Shown piece by piece: positions 7,078 to 15,085 of a stretch of DNA of 21,280 bases. Source of the DNA: a virus. The notes below the pieces were generated by a model that did not search any database, was not told the origin of the DNA, and saw only the letters and a list, made by a program, of their open reading frames with translations. Numbering within the stretch: the stretch's first letter is position 1; each line of letters starts with the position of its first letter. Position numbers and translations under genes: made by a program. The stretch lies in the IMG/VR virus record IMGVR_UViG_3300000116_000299, positions 1 to 21,280 of that record; one strand, written 5' to 3'.

Positions 7078-8015
7078 GGTTTAAAATAATTATAACAATT
7101 TAAAATTTTAGTTAATTCTTCTTTAGATACACACACCTTATCACTTGTAAATTCTTCATTTATACAACGATCAGCTATAGGTACAGTGTCTTTATAATGC
7201 ATATAAAATGTATTTTCATCAAATTCATAATGAGTTCTAGGTGTTTCTTCATTTGAAATCATCATTTCATGGAGTTTTTCTGAAATTCTAGGTTTACCTA
7301 TTGTATATTTAAGGTTAAATTTTTCTTGATATATTTCAAATAAATCTTTTACTCTAAATGATTTTAAATTAGGGATAATATTATATCCACTAGTTTGAAG
7401 TCCTAATTCAATTAAGTCCATTGCTTCCTCTATATTAATCATAAAACGAGTCATTTCTTCTGAATACAAAGTAAGTGGGTAGTTTTTATTAATAGAATCC
7501 CATATTAATGGGATTATACTACCAGTTGAATTTAATACATTTCCGTATACTGCTGTAGATAATTTAACATTTGATTTTTCAGCATTTACTATAAATGACT
7601 CTCCTGCTACAAATTTCATTGCACCATATAATGTAGTAGCTGCTCTGGATTTATCTGAAGATATAAAACACGCTGCTTTAAAATTATTTTCTTCAGCTGC
7701 TCTTCTTGAATTAAGAGCTCCATCTACTAATACTCTAACACTTTCTTCTACATTTTGGTCTACGGCACCTATTTGTTTTAATGAAGCAGCAAATATACCA
7801 ATATCATGCCCAGCAGATGCTCTTTTCAATAAATCAAAATTACGTATATCTCCAATAATACAGTTTATATTTGGAAATTCTTGTTTTAAATAATAATGTT
7901 TTGCTTCATCCCTGCTGTAGATAGTAATTTTATTATCTTTATAATAACGTCTAACTAGATTTTTACCTAAAAACCCAGCCCCTCCAGTTATAAATATTTT
8001 TTTATTTTTAATCAT
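7074..8015 (-). CDS. UDP-GlcNAc 4,6-dehydratase/5-epimerase-like enzyme (FnlA/WbjB/CapE type)
   Basis: A 313-residue extended SDR protein. GGAGFLG at 11-17 binds NAD(P); SSDKS at 119-123 holds the characteristic Ser-Asp-Lys of the CapD/PseB/WbjB group; YGAMK (Y130, K134) is the catalytic Tyr-x3-Lys; EMTRFMI at 187-193 and EKLHEMMIS in the C-terminal third are substrate-domain signatures of this family. These enzymes convert UDP-GlcNAc to a 4-keto-6-deoxy sugar, PseB and the WbjB/FnlA group with C5 inversion. Followed by a RmlD-type reductase in coupled overlap, it would supply a 6-deoxy-N-acetylhexosamine donor such as an L-talo/L-fuco derivative. The usual third enzyme, a C2 epimerase (FnlC/WbjD), is not in the window. 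Distinguishing FnlA-like from PseB-like needs a phylogeny. Confidence 0.88.
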   Translation of the reverse strand: MIKNKKIFITGGAGFLGKNLVRRYYKDNKITIYSRDEAKHYYLKQEFPNINCIIGDIRNFDLLKRASAGHDIGIFAASLKQIGAVDQNVEESVRVLVDGALNSRRAAEENNFKAACFISSDKSRAATTLYGAMKFVAGESFIVNAEKSNVKLSTAVYGNVLNSTGSIIPLIWDSINKNYPLTLYSEEMTRFMINIEEAMDLIELGLQTSGYNIIPNLKSFRVKDLFEIYQEKFNLKYTIGKPRISEKLHEMMISNEETPRTHYEFDENTFYMHYKDTVPIADRCINEEFTSDKVCVSKEELTKILNCYNYFKP

Positions 8016-8964
8016 TAGTATCTATAGATGTTGTTCTTTTTTCCTTAAATATATAAGTTAGGTCAATGTACGAATCATTTAACCAATACCCAAATGAATT
8101 TATTTCTGAATATTTTATGTTAAAAAATGGATCTGTTATTAAAATTTCTTTATTATTAATATTTATTTTTAGATCTTCTTGTATATCATAAATTAAAATA
8201 GAAGGTTCTGTTTTATAGACTTTAGAATCTGTAACACTTTGGTAAAATAATTTAAACAAATCATTATCTTTATTAAAATTGAAAGCATCCTGAAAGTCTA
8301 TATACATAATTTGGTCTTTAACTACTTCAGGATAAACTTCATAATTAAATACAGATATTAAATGTCCTAAATAAGTTTCAGCATCCTTAAAATCCTGATG
8401 TTCTGTAGTAATTGACCCAGCAATGTATTGTTCTTTTGAAATTAAAGGGAGTAATTTTTTTAAATTTTTTTTACTTAAGATATTAAACATAAAACTAGGA
8501 AACCTAAAACCCTTTTCGTTTTCTTTAGCATAAACTTTACTAGTAATAAAATCTTGAGGTGATTTTAAAGTTTCAAATATTAAAGGTGTAAGTATAGTAT
8601 CATAATTAATAAAACTATATTGGTCATAATCTAAAGATAACCCTAAATGGCTTGAAGTTAAAAATTGGTTAAAAGCAGTCCACCCATAATCTGGGAGAAT
8701 GTTAACTAGATCATAACTTTCTTGATCTAATGTAATAGTTTTCCAATATACCATTCCTCTTTGGGGCCAGTGTAGTATAGGATTACTTTTATCATATATA
8801 AAATATTCTATTTGAGATTGAATACTTTTAGGTAAAGGAACATGGGATGTGAGTAATATATCAAAACCATTAGATTTTAATTGTTTAATATTATCATCTA
8901 ATATGTTAATTTTTTCTTCAGTGTCACAATGACTTAAAATTATTATTAAATTTTTATTTGTCAT
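8008..8964 (-). CDS. Putative glycosyltransferase (viral-type GT-A-like)
   Basis: A 318-residue protein that begins with a beta-strand and IIILSHCDTEEKINIL, then a nucleotide-binding-like alternation (IKQLKSNGFDILLTSHVPLP, then FIYDKSNPIL). This start is familiar from a group of glycosyltransferase-like proteins in phages, giant viruses and some polysaccharide clusters. An INYD at about 119-122 could serve as the DxD-like metal site, but a canonical DxD is not clear. It overlaps the large glycoenzyme gene by 11 bases and the dehydratase gene by 8 bases, so it is translated as part of the same island. The likely role is sugar transfer using the donor made by the downstream dehydratase and reductase. 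Donor, acceptor and linkage are unknown. Confidence 0.68.
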   Translation of the reverse strand: MTNKNLIIILSHCDTEEKINILDDNIKQLKSNGFDILLTSHVPLPKSIQSQIEYFIYDKSNPILHWPQRGMVYWKTITLDQESYDLVNILPDYGWTAFNQFLTSSHLGLSLDYDQYSFINYDTILTPLIFETLKSPQDFITSKVYAKENEKGFRFPSFMFNILSKKNLKKLLPLISKEQYIAGSITTEHQDFKDAETYLGHLISVFNYEVYPEVVKDQIMYIDFQDAFNFNKDNDLFKLFYQSVTDSKVYKTEPSILIYDIQEDLKININNKEILITDPFFNIKYSEINSFGYWLNDSYIDLTYIFKEKRTTSIDTND

Positions 8965-11900
8965 AACATGCGATATAAGGGGTTATGTCTTTATTTTTAT
9001 CATACCTAGTAATAGATTCATACTCTATATAATTGGTATCAGAATTACTTTTAAACCAATCACCATTTTTAGTTAATAATTGGTTAATAATAGGCTGTTC
9101 TGATTTGTATAATTTTAGAATTTCTAATTTTTTATCTAAGATATCTTGAGGCAATTTTATATTTGATTTACTAAACACATAAAAATCTTTAGTTGATCTT
9201 ATTATAGATTCAAAAATTGCTTTATGTTGGGGGTGACCATATTCCCCTATGGGGTTATGTGTAACAATTTTTTTCCAACTTTTAGAAATTAAAATAGAAT
9301 GCAAATCAAATCCTTCAGTAAAATTTAATTTATCTTCATAATCTAACATTTCCCAAGAACCAACATTTAATTCTTTCATTACATTTTCAAATTCTTTACT
9401 TCGAATTTTATTTGATTTATTAGTTAAACAAATAACTTTATATTCAGGGCCATGTTTTATTAGTTCTGCTCCCCCAAATATTAGTTCATCATCAGGGTGT
9501 GCTACTATCATTAATTTATTTATTTGATAATCTTTGAAAGCTTTTAATAATGTATTAGCATTTTTATTTTTAACAGAAGGATCAGGACCATGAATAAAAT
9601 AGGGTTCAAAATTATGTTCATTATACATAACATCAAATCCCTGATTGAGAAAATAATTATCTACTTTTTTTTCTTCAATACTGCTATAATAGTTATTCCA
9701 AGTAACAGGAAGATATTCTTGTTTATTTTCTTCCCATAAAATATTATTTGCTACTCTCTCTTCAGAAAATGCATTATCATCAACATATACTTTTACATTA
9801 TAATTATTTAATTCTTTATTCCATTTTAAACACTTTTCAAAAAATGCTTTACTATTTTTGTTATAAAAGTAAAAACCAGTTGCTATAATTCTTCGGTTAG
9901 GATTTCTAGTTAGATTTTTAATGGAAGCTAATTCACTACCATAATTTCCTTCTAATTTTATGTTATTATAATATCTCCATTGATTAATATCTTCATGGAA
10001 ATACCTCATAAATAAAGGATAATCTTTTAAATTATTTAAATATTTTAAAGATTTATCTATATTTTCAGTTACAAAAGCATCTCCATCAACCCAAGCAAAA
10101 CTATTATAATTTTCATTTAAAGAATCTAAACTTGCTAAATATTTAGCAAAGTAAATAGAATAATCTTTATTGAATAAATCAGGTTCATTAGAAGATTGAA
10201 CTGTAGGTTTAGGTCTATAATTTATTCTTTTATTTATTACATTAGGTAAATTAATATTAGAATCACAATTAAACCCATATACTATTAATTTATGTTTAGA
10301 ATACTTTAATAAACTTTCAGCTAATACTTTTATCATAGGAAGATAAGATTCATTACCTCCTGTTATCCACACAAAATTATCGTTTTTTTTTGGATTAAAA
10401 TAATTTATAACTTCACTATAAACCTGGTCTACTGTAATTGATTTTTGGCATATATGTTGTAAATCTGTTCCTTGATGTTCGCCACACCAATCCCAATCAC
10501 CTGCATCAAATACTAATTCTTTACTTACCCAACAATTATTACATACACTATGGTTTTCTATTTTAGTTAAGTTATGAGTAAATTCATACCCATAAGGAAT
10601 AAAATTATTAATCATTACAGTATGTTTATCTAATACCCAATTTACCCAGGATAAACCAGATCCTAATCCTATAAATAAATCTGCATGATATAAATGGTTT
10701 AGAGTATCTTCCCATTTTAAATTTTTCTTATCTACTATATTTGTTCCTTTAAATCCCTCTTTAGATAAATTAACTACTTTATATCCTTTACTATGTAACT
10801 TTTTTGCTAATTTTTTCCAATTTTCATAAGGCCATTCTTTTAACCCAGCTGTTGATTTAGGACCAATGCAAATATATTTACCTTTTATAGGTCTTTTTTT
10901 AGGGGTGAATTTAATACCATAGTGTAATTCTTTATAGGGTAAGCCTAAAATATCAGATGCTGCTTGAATTAATGGAATTGTATTTACTTGGGTTGGATGA
11001 TTGTTAAAATTTTTCCACCCTCCATCTTCATCTCTAAACCAACCTATTTCATATATAGCATAGGCATTATATACAGACCCAGGGTTTATAAATGTTAAAT
11101 CTTTGTATTCTGGAAGTGTTTCAAACCAATTATTATGGTAAGTACTCACAATAACTTCACATTTATGTTTTTTATAAAATTCTAAAACTTGAGGTATCCA
11201 TGCTATTGTATCCCCAATTGATTTAGATTCAAAGTTAATCCTAACTTTTTTTCCTCCCAGATTAAATTTATGAACAACTTTACCATTTATTTTAATTATC
11301 CAAGGAATGTGATAACTTTTACTACATTTAGTCCACATATTATTACTTATGGTATCACTATGTATAACTTCATTAGTATTACCATCTATAAACTCAACAA
11401 AATATTTATTCTTATGATGTCCTAATACTTCTACTTTTGGGCCCTTATCAAAACTTACTTCTACCTTATTTTTAGGTAAATTATCTAATAAATTTTCTAT
11501 TTCTTTGCCTGCTATTTTAGCAGCATTTTCCCAAGTAAACTTTTCTCTAATTATTTTAGATTCTTCTAATGCTTTTTGTTTATGATGTTTATAATTTTCA
11601 TAAGCATCTCTCATTACCTTTTTTAAATGGTCAAAATCAGGTTCATAAAATTCCCCCGCTAATAAAGATTGAGAAAAACTACTATATTCCCCTAGTTTTG
11701 CTTCTGATGTAGATTTTATATTTACAGGTAACCCTAGTCCCTCTGCAAATTCTAATTGGGCGCTACAGTTAGAATATATTGATGGGGTACCACATGCCAT
11801 AGCTTCAATTAGGGGTAAATTCCATCCCTCAGCTCTAGCACAGGATAAAAATACATGACCTTTTTGTAAATAATTTATATATTCTTCTCTGGTAGGGAAA

Positions 11901-12676
11901 TGTTTTATTTTGATCCTGGGGTCATTTAATTTGTAATGTTTTAATCTATCTTCGGTTGATTTAAATTTATCTTGAGCATATGGGTTATCAATTGATACTA
12001 TTAAATCAATGGGTTCATCTTCATTAAACTCCTGTAGGAAAGATTCTATTACTTCTTTTGTTGCTTTTCTATAGTCCCATCTACCAAATAAAACAAATTT
12101 AAATCTTTTATCACTATATTCAGGTAAAGTAACTTGTGAATTTGGTCTAAATGTAAGTCCATCTACAGCTTCGGGTACTACTTTTACTTTAGTAGGATCA
12201 ATACCTTGCTCAATTGTGCAGTCCCTTTGCCATTTTGAGGCAACCCAAACCTGGTCAAATGTTTTTAATTGGTTAAAAAACTCTTCTGGTTGTCTTGTAG
12301 ACTCCCAAACATTATATGCTATCTTAGGACCATCGTAATTTTGATAAAAGAAATGATGATTTGTTTCATTTAAAACTATATTTACATTATGATCAAAACT
12401 ATTAGGGTAATTATTATAAAAAGATTTATGAATTAAGTTATCCCCTTCCCAAAGAGATTGTTCAACTAATAATTTTTTATCTAAACCATCAATATAATCT
12501 TCTCCATTATGGGGTTCTTCATTATGTCCTTCCCATGATTTACCTACAGTATAATTCCTAACCCTTAAATCATAAAGATTAGAAAGTTCTCTATAAAATG
12601 CTCTTGTATGGTTATTGTAACCCGTAGTTCCTATATAACTACCATGTGCAAAAATTTTAGGTTTTTGTTCTAGCAT
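8954..12676 (-). CDS. Four-domain glycoenzyme: GT4 + iron/Cys GT9 + GT-A + PIG-L deacetylase
   Basis: A single 1240-residue frame. Residues 1-400 are a GT4 (GT-B) transferase with FGRWDYRKA at 197-205 and the E-x7-E region ending in EAMACGTP at 291-298. Residues 410-475 are a beta-rich linker. Residues 475-760 are a GT9 heptosyltransferase-like domain (SIGDTIAWIP, then GPKSTAGLKEWP at 605-616) with cysteines 712, 715, 731 and 743, resembling the iron-binding cysteines of TibC-type autotransporter heptosyltransferases. Residues 765-1050 look like a GT-A domain with a DGD (864-866) metal motif. Residues 1052-1240 are a PIG-L/LmbE deacetylase with AHPDDE (1059-1064) and GHPQH (1147-1151); H1060, D1063 and H1151 are the expected zinc ligands. 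The key residues of all four units are present, so each may be active. It overlaps both neighbouring genes. It probably assembles and trims a glycan on a protein or lipid acceptor. Confidence 0.88.
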   Translation of the reverse strand: MLEQKPKIFAHGSYIGTTGYNNHTRAFYRELSNLYDLRVRNYTVGKSWEGHNEEPHNGEDYIDGLDKKLLVEQSLWEGDNLIHKSFYNNYPNSFDHNVNIVLNETNHHFFYQNYDGPKIAYNVWESTRQPEEFFNQLKTFDQVWVASKWQRDCTIEQGIDPTKVKVVPEAVDGLTFRPNSQVTLPEYSDKRFKFVLFGRWDYRKATKEVIESFLQEFNEDEPIDLIVSIDNPYAQDKFKSTEDRLKHYKLNDPRIKIKHFPTREEYINYLQKGHVFLSCARAEGWNLPLIEAMACGTPSIYSNCSAQLEFAEGLGLPVNIKSTSEAKLGEYSSFSQSLLAGEFYEPDFDHLKKVMRDAYENYKHHKQKALEESKIIREKFTWENAAKIAGKEIENLLDNLPKNKVEVSFDKGPKVEVLGHHKNKYFVEFIDGNTNEVIHSDTISNNMWTKCSKSYHIPWIIKINGKVVHKFNLGGKKVRINFESKSIGDTIAWIPQVLEFYKKHKCEVIVSTYHNNWFETLPEYKDLTFINPGSVYNAYAIYEIGWFRDEDGGWKNFNNHPTQVNTIPLIQAASDILGLPYKELHYGIKFTPKKRPIKGKYICIGPKSTAGLKEWPYENWKKLAKKLHSKGYKVVNLSKEGFKGTNIVDKKNLKWEDTLNHLYHADLFIGLGSGLSWVNWVLDKHTVMINNFIPYGYEFTHNLTKIENHSVCNNCWVSKELVFDAGDWDWCGEHQGTDLQHICQKSITVDQVYSEVINYFNPKKNDNFVWITGGNESYLPMIKVLAESLLKYSKHKLIVYGFNCDSNINLPNVINKRINYRPKPTVQSSNEPDLFNKDYSIYFAKYLASLDSLNENYNSFAWVDGDAFVTENIDKSLKYLNNLKDYPLFMRYFHEDINQWRYYNNIKLEGNYGSELASIKNLTRNPNRRIIATGFYFYNKNSKAFFEKCLKWNKELNNYNVKVYVDDNAFSEERVANNILWEENKQEYLPVTWNNYYSSIEEKKVDNYFLNQGFDVMYNEHNFEPYFIHGPDPSVKNKNANTLLKAFKDYQINKLMIVAHPDDELIFGGAELIKHGPEYKVICLTNKSNKIRSKEFENVMKELNVGSWEMLDYEDKLNFTEGFDLHSILISKSWKKIVTHNPIGEYGHPQHKAIFESIIRSTKDFYVFSKSNIKLPQDILDKKLEILKLYKSEQPIINQLLTKNGDWFKSNSDTNYIEYESITRYDKNKDITPYIACYDK

Positions 12677-12875
12677 TTACCCCAAATTTACTAAATTTAT
12701 ACCAAATTCTTTCGTGGAGGAAATATAATACCATTTTAGTAATAACTTCTACACCTCCTATAGCTAAACCTAATTCCCACGATCCTGTAATTAATCCAGA
12801 GAGAACTATTGTATCAATAGTGCCAATAATTCTCCAAGATATGGTTTTAGCAATGTGTCTTTTATAGCTTACCAT
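12657..12875 (-). CDS. DUF2061 small membrane protein
   Basis: A 72-residue protein with the DUF2061 signature: KTISWRIIGTIDT near the N-terminus, a hydrophobic hairpin (VLSGLITGSWELGLAIGG), then VEVITKMVLYFLHERIWYK. Two membrane segments are likely, at about residues 19-32 and 35-54. The biochemical function of the family is unknown, but in bacteria it is often encoded next to sulfate-activation genes such as cysC/cysD/cysN. Here too an APS-kinase-like gene lies three genes upstream, so the association is repeated in a phage. It overlaps the nucleotidyltransferase gene by 14 bases and the large glycoenzyme gene by 20 bases. Its product would sit in the host inner membrane. Confidence 0.87.
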   Translation of the reverse strand: MVSYKRHIAKTISWRIIGTIDTIVLSGLITGSWELGLAIGGVEVITKMVLYFLHERIWYKFSKFGVNARTKT

Positions 12876-13260
12876 CTTCTTTCATTTTAGCTCTAATTTT
12901 AGTTGCAGATACTTCTCTTATCTCATCTGGTGGTACGTGTTCTATTATATCGTAACCTACTCCTCGTCCTATATTAATAGATTCGATATCAGGAAGAATA
13001 GCTATAGCTATCCTACCTTCTTCTATTAAATCTTTTAATTCAATTTTAAGGTTAGCTTCAACTTCTTGAGCAGTCCATGGGTTTTTTGTATCGGGTTCAA
13101 TATCTCTAATACATATTAATATGTTTTTCCCGTCATTTAAACGCTGGTCTATTAACCATCTATGTCCCTTATGCCATGGTTGCCATCTACCGATATACAT
13201 TGAATATTTTACTTCACTATCTGAAGATTTAAATGAGGCTTGTGCTAGGTATTTTTTCAT
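12862..13260 (-). CDS. HxGH-family nucleotidyltransferase
   Basis: A 132-residue protein with the nucleotidyltransferase fold of the cytidylyltransferase/NMNAT group: GRWQPWHKGH (HxGH at H30-H33) for triphosphate binding, NPWTAQEVE in the middle, and SATKIR at 118-123, the equivalent of the ISSTxIR motif. Such enzymes join a phosphorylated small molecule to an NMP from CTP or ATP and release pyrophosphate. The start codon overlaps the stop of the HAD gene (ATGA). It lies with a kinase-like and a phosphatase-like gene, which suggests making an activated CDP- or AMP-linked intermediate for the glycan genes downstream. The substrate cannot be deduced. Motif spacing fits NMNAT/GCT-like proteins rather than ATP sulfurylase. 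Confidence 0.85.
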   Translation of the reverse strand: MKKYLAQASFKSSDSEVKYSMYIGRWQPWHKGHRWLIDQRLNDGKNILICIRDIEPDTKNPWTAQEVEANLKIELKDLIEEGRIAIAILPDIESINIGRGVGYDIIEHVPPDEIREVSATKIRAKMKEDGKL

Positions 13261-13595
13261 ATTCCTTTATCTCTTTCTAAATTAATTGCTATTGCTCTTT
13301 CTCCTGGATTATTTGGGTCCATATCGTTAATTAAATAACGAGGTCCTCTTTCAATCCCCATAATTAATCTATGGTAAGGTACTTCGTTTTCATATAATTC
13401 TACTTCAGTATGTACCCTTAAATATTCAGGGCGAGCTGTAGTTAGAATTATCATATGTCCTTCATTTACTGCTCTATCTAAATATTCTATGGTGGACTCT
13501 ATACCTTCAGCTTTAGAAGTCTCGTATGTTTCAAATTGACGGTATTTTAGAATAGTACCATCTATATCACAAAAATATGTATTTTTTTTCTCCAT
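13257..13595 (-). CDS. HAD-superfamily phosphatase-like protein
   Basis: A 112-residue minimal HAD domain. Motif I is CDIDGTI (D10, D12), the nucleophile and acid/base aspartates; motif II is LTTARP at 51-56; the C-terminal motif is RYLINDMDP with D91 and D93 for Mg2+. There is no large cap domain, so it resembles small capless HAD proteins such as polynucleotide-kinase-phosphatase-like or sugar-phosphate phosphatases. It starts one base after the end of the APS-kinase-like frame and overlaps the nucleotidyltransferase start, so it is translated with both. It probably removes or edits a phosphate on the same small-molecule intermediate. The Gly-Pro-Arg after motif II gives a conserved-looking basic residue (R86) in the usual motif III region. 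Confidence 0.8.
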   Translation of the reverse strand: MEKKNTYFCDIDGTILKYRQFETYETSKAEGIESTIEYLDRAVNEGHMIILTTARPEYLRVHTEVELYENEVPYHRLIMGIERGPRYLINDMDPNNPGERAIAINLERDKGI

Positions 13596-13596
13596 A

Positions 13597-14109
13597 TTAA
13601 TTGTCTAATTGGTAATCTGAAGGTGGTAGTTCATTTAGTAAAGACCCTTCAGGGTATTTTTTATCTAAACCAATTTTTTTAGCTATTATATCTAATGATT
13701 CTTCCGGTGTTTGATTTGTTGTATCTACATCAGTATAATCAAAGTCTGGTTTTTGGAATTGGGATACGTGGTAATTTTCTCTACCCCTAAGTCCTTTATC
13801 TAAATTGTAATGTACAAAAATTTCATGTAATTGCCACTTCATTATGTCTTTAAATTCTTCTCTTTGGTCTAAGTAAGGAGAAACTAAAGATACAATAACA
13901 TCTTTACCTTGATTATGTAAATAATGAGCTATTTTTTGGGCGGCATCTACATTAGTTATTCTACCTTTTATAGAATAATCTTTATTTGTAAATAATTCTC
14001 TCATTTCATCCCCATCTATTCGATAAGCATGTGGGAGGTATTTTTCTTTAAGCATGTTTGCTAATACAGTCTTCCCAGAACAGGGTTGACCCGTAAACCA
14101 ATATATCAT
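13597..14109 (-). CDS. Adenylylsulfate kinase-like P-loop kinase (CysC-like)
   Basis: A 170-residue protein with a Walker A motif GQPCSGKT (7-14), IDGDEMRELF at 31-40 (typical of APS kinase and relatives), then GRITNVDAAQKIAHYLHNQGKD and VSLVSPYLDQREEF, corresponding to the SPY/F-R-R/D-x-R-E segment of CysC. APS kinase phosphorylates adenylylsulfate to PAPS, the donor for sulfotransferases. The typical GLSGSGKS is replaced by GQPCSGKT and the last 50 residues diverge, so a different small-molecule kinase activity is possible. It is the first gene of the accessory island and follows gp15 after a 52-base gap. Neither an ATP sulfurylase nor a sulfotransferase gene is visible in the window. The DUF2061 gene downstream supports a sulfate link. 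Confidence 0.78.
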   Translation of the reverse strand: MIYWFTGQPCSGKTVLANMLKEKYLPHAYRIDGDEMRELFTNKDYSIKGRITNVDAAQKIAHYLHNQGKDVIVSLVSPYLDQREEFKDIMKWQLHEIFVHYNLDKGLRGRENYHVSQFQKPDFDYTDVDTTNQTPEESLDIIAKKIGLDKKYPEGSLLNELPPSDYQLDN

Positions 14110-14161
14110 ATAACGTTATTTTTATAACCATAATGTATGTAACTAATTTAACTAATCCAAA
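14110..14161 (-). promoter_or_regulatory. Junction between gp15 and the accessory island
   Basis: A 52-base AT-rich gap with no terminator. On the coding strand it contains GTTATAAAAATAAC, a perfect 5-base inverted repeat with a 4-base loop, followed by the palindrome ATAACGTTAT next to the ATG of the kinase gene. The TTATAAAAATA resembles the late element only loosely. It may be a weak promoter or a junction scar; I cannot decide. Confidence 0.3.
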
Positions 14162-15085
14162 CTATTCTTCTCTAGTTTGACCACCAGGAAAAGTTCTAAT
14201 TCCAGGTTTAAATGTATCAACATTACTGGTGGTTTCAAAATTAATTGTAACTTTAGATTTGCTATTCCATTTATTAATTGAATTCATTTCTTTCTGGATA
14301 GTGTCGGGTATAATATAACCTCTTAACTGTATATTAAATGTACCCTTTACTAATCTATCCTTACCCGTTGTTAATTCAGTTGCTGTTGTAAACTGATCTA
14401 TAAAAGCTCTAAATTTAAATCTTTCAGGATTACCCCAATAAGCATCAGAGGCATACTCACAAGCTTCAATAATTTTATTTAACTGTTCCATATAATAAGT
14501 TTGAATAATACAACTATATTCTAAAGTAACAAAATCGGGAACAGCAACCGCATAATGTTCTTTTACTGCTTTTTTATTGTTTAATACCGAAAAATTATTA
14601 TAAAAATTATTAGGGCTATATTTTTTCTGGAATGAACTATATAGGTTTACCCCATTAGCATCTAATTTATTATAAACAGATCTATCTTTTGCTATTGAAT
14701 CTCTTTTTACAACAATAATAGGTAACATTATAGCACCTTTTTTATCTCTATAATAACCATCCCTTTGAAATGATTTCCACCTTTCGGGAGATCCATAAAT
14801 TATAGGTACATTTCTTCTTTCACCATTTTGATATACAAAAGGCTTAATAACTTCTTTAAAGTAATAAAATACAGCTTCATCTAAATCTTGAAGACCAATA
14901 GAAAAAGGTTTAGTACTATCATCTTTAAAACTTAATTTAGTTGATCTATTAAAATCAATTCCCGTTTCTGATTCATTTGGATTAATACGAGCATTAGGAT
15001 TACCTCTTTCAGTATCAAAAGCAGTTTGCTGTTCAACACTTAATTCTCTTTGGGTTTTTGGTATTGGTTTTCTAATTTTACTCAT
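14162..15085 (-). CDS. gp15: gp15-like tail completion / sheath terminator protein
   Basis: A 307-residue protein with a hydrophilic N-terminus, then an alpha/beta core: DEAVFYYFKEVIKPFVY, RNVPIIYGSPERW (T4 gp15 has a comparable V-PI-YAS segment), GAIMLPIIVVKRDS, then DFVTLEYSCIIQTYYMEQLNKIIE and LVKGTFNIQLRGYIIP. This order matches T4 gp15 (272 residues), which caps the sheath and tube and joins the tail to the neck. It directly follows gp14, sharing the A of TAATG, as in the T4 order 13-14-15. In T4 it is followed by terminase genes 16 and 17, but here by the accessory island. Weak sequence similarity makes the call dependent on order as well as motif layout. Confidence 0.75.
   Translation of the reverse strand: MSKIRKPIPKTQRELSVEQQTAFDTERGNPNARINPNESETGIDFNRSTKLSFKDDSTKPFSIGLQDLDEAVFYYFKEVIKPFVYQNGERRNVPIIYGSPERWKSFQRDGYYRDKKGAIMLPIIVVKRDSIAKDRSVYNKLDANGVNLYSSFQKKYSPNNFYNNFSVLNNKKAVKEHYAVAVPDFVTLEYSCIIQTYYMEQLNKIIEACEYASDAYWGNPERFKFRAFIDQFTTATELTTGKDRLVKGTFNIQLRGYIIPDTIQKEMNSINKWNSKSKVTINFETTSNVDTFKPGIRTFPGGQTREE

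Noticed and set aside
7984-8000. A TATAAATAT match to the promoter element near the dehydratase start
   Set aside because: It lies inside codons 6-10 of the dehydratase (Lys-Ile-Phe-Ile-Thr), explained by coding sequence, and lacks the full element.
14110-14161. Possible attachment site or insertion scar at the start of the accessory island
   Set aside because: Only short AT palindromes are present; no matching direct repeat was seen at the other island end near 6343, and no integrase or transposase is in the window.
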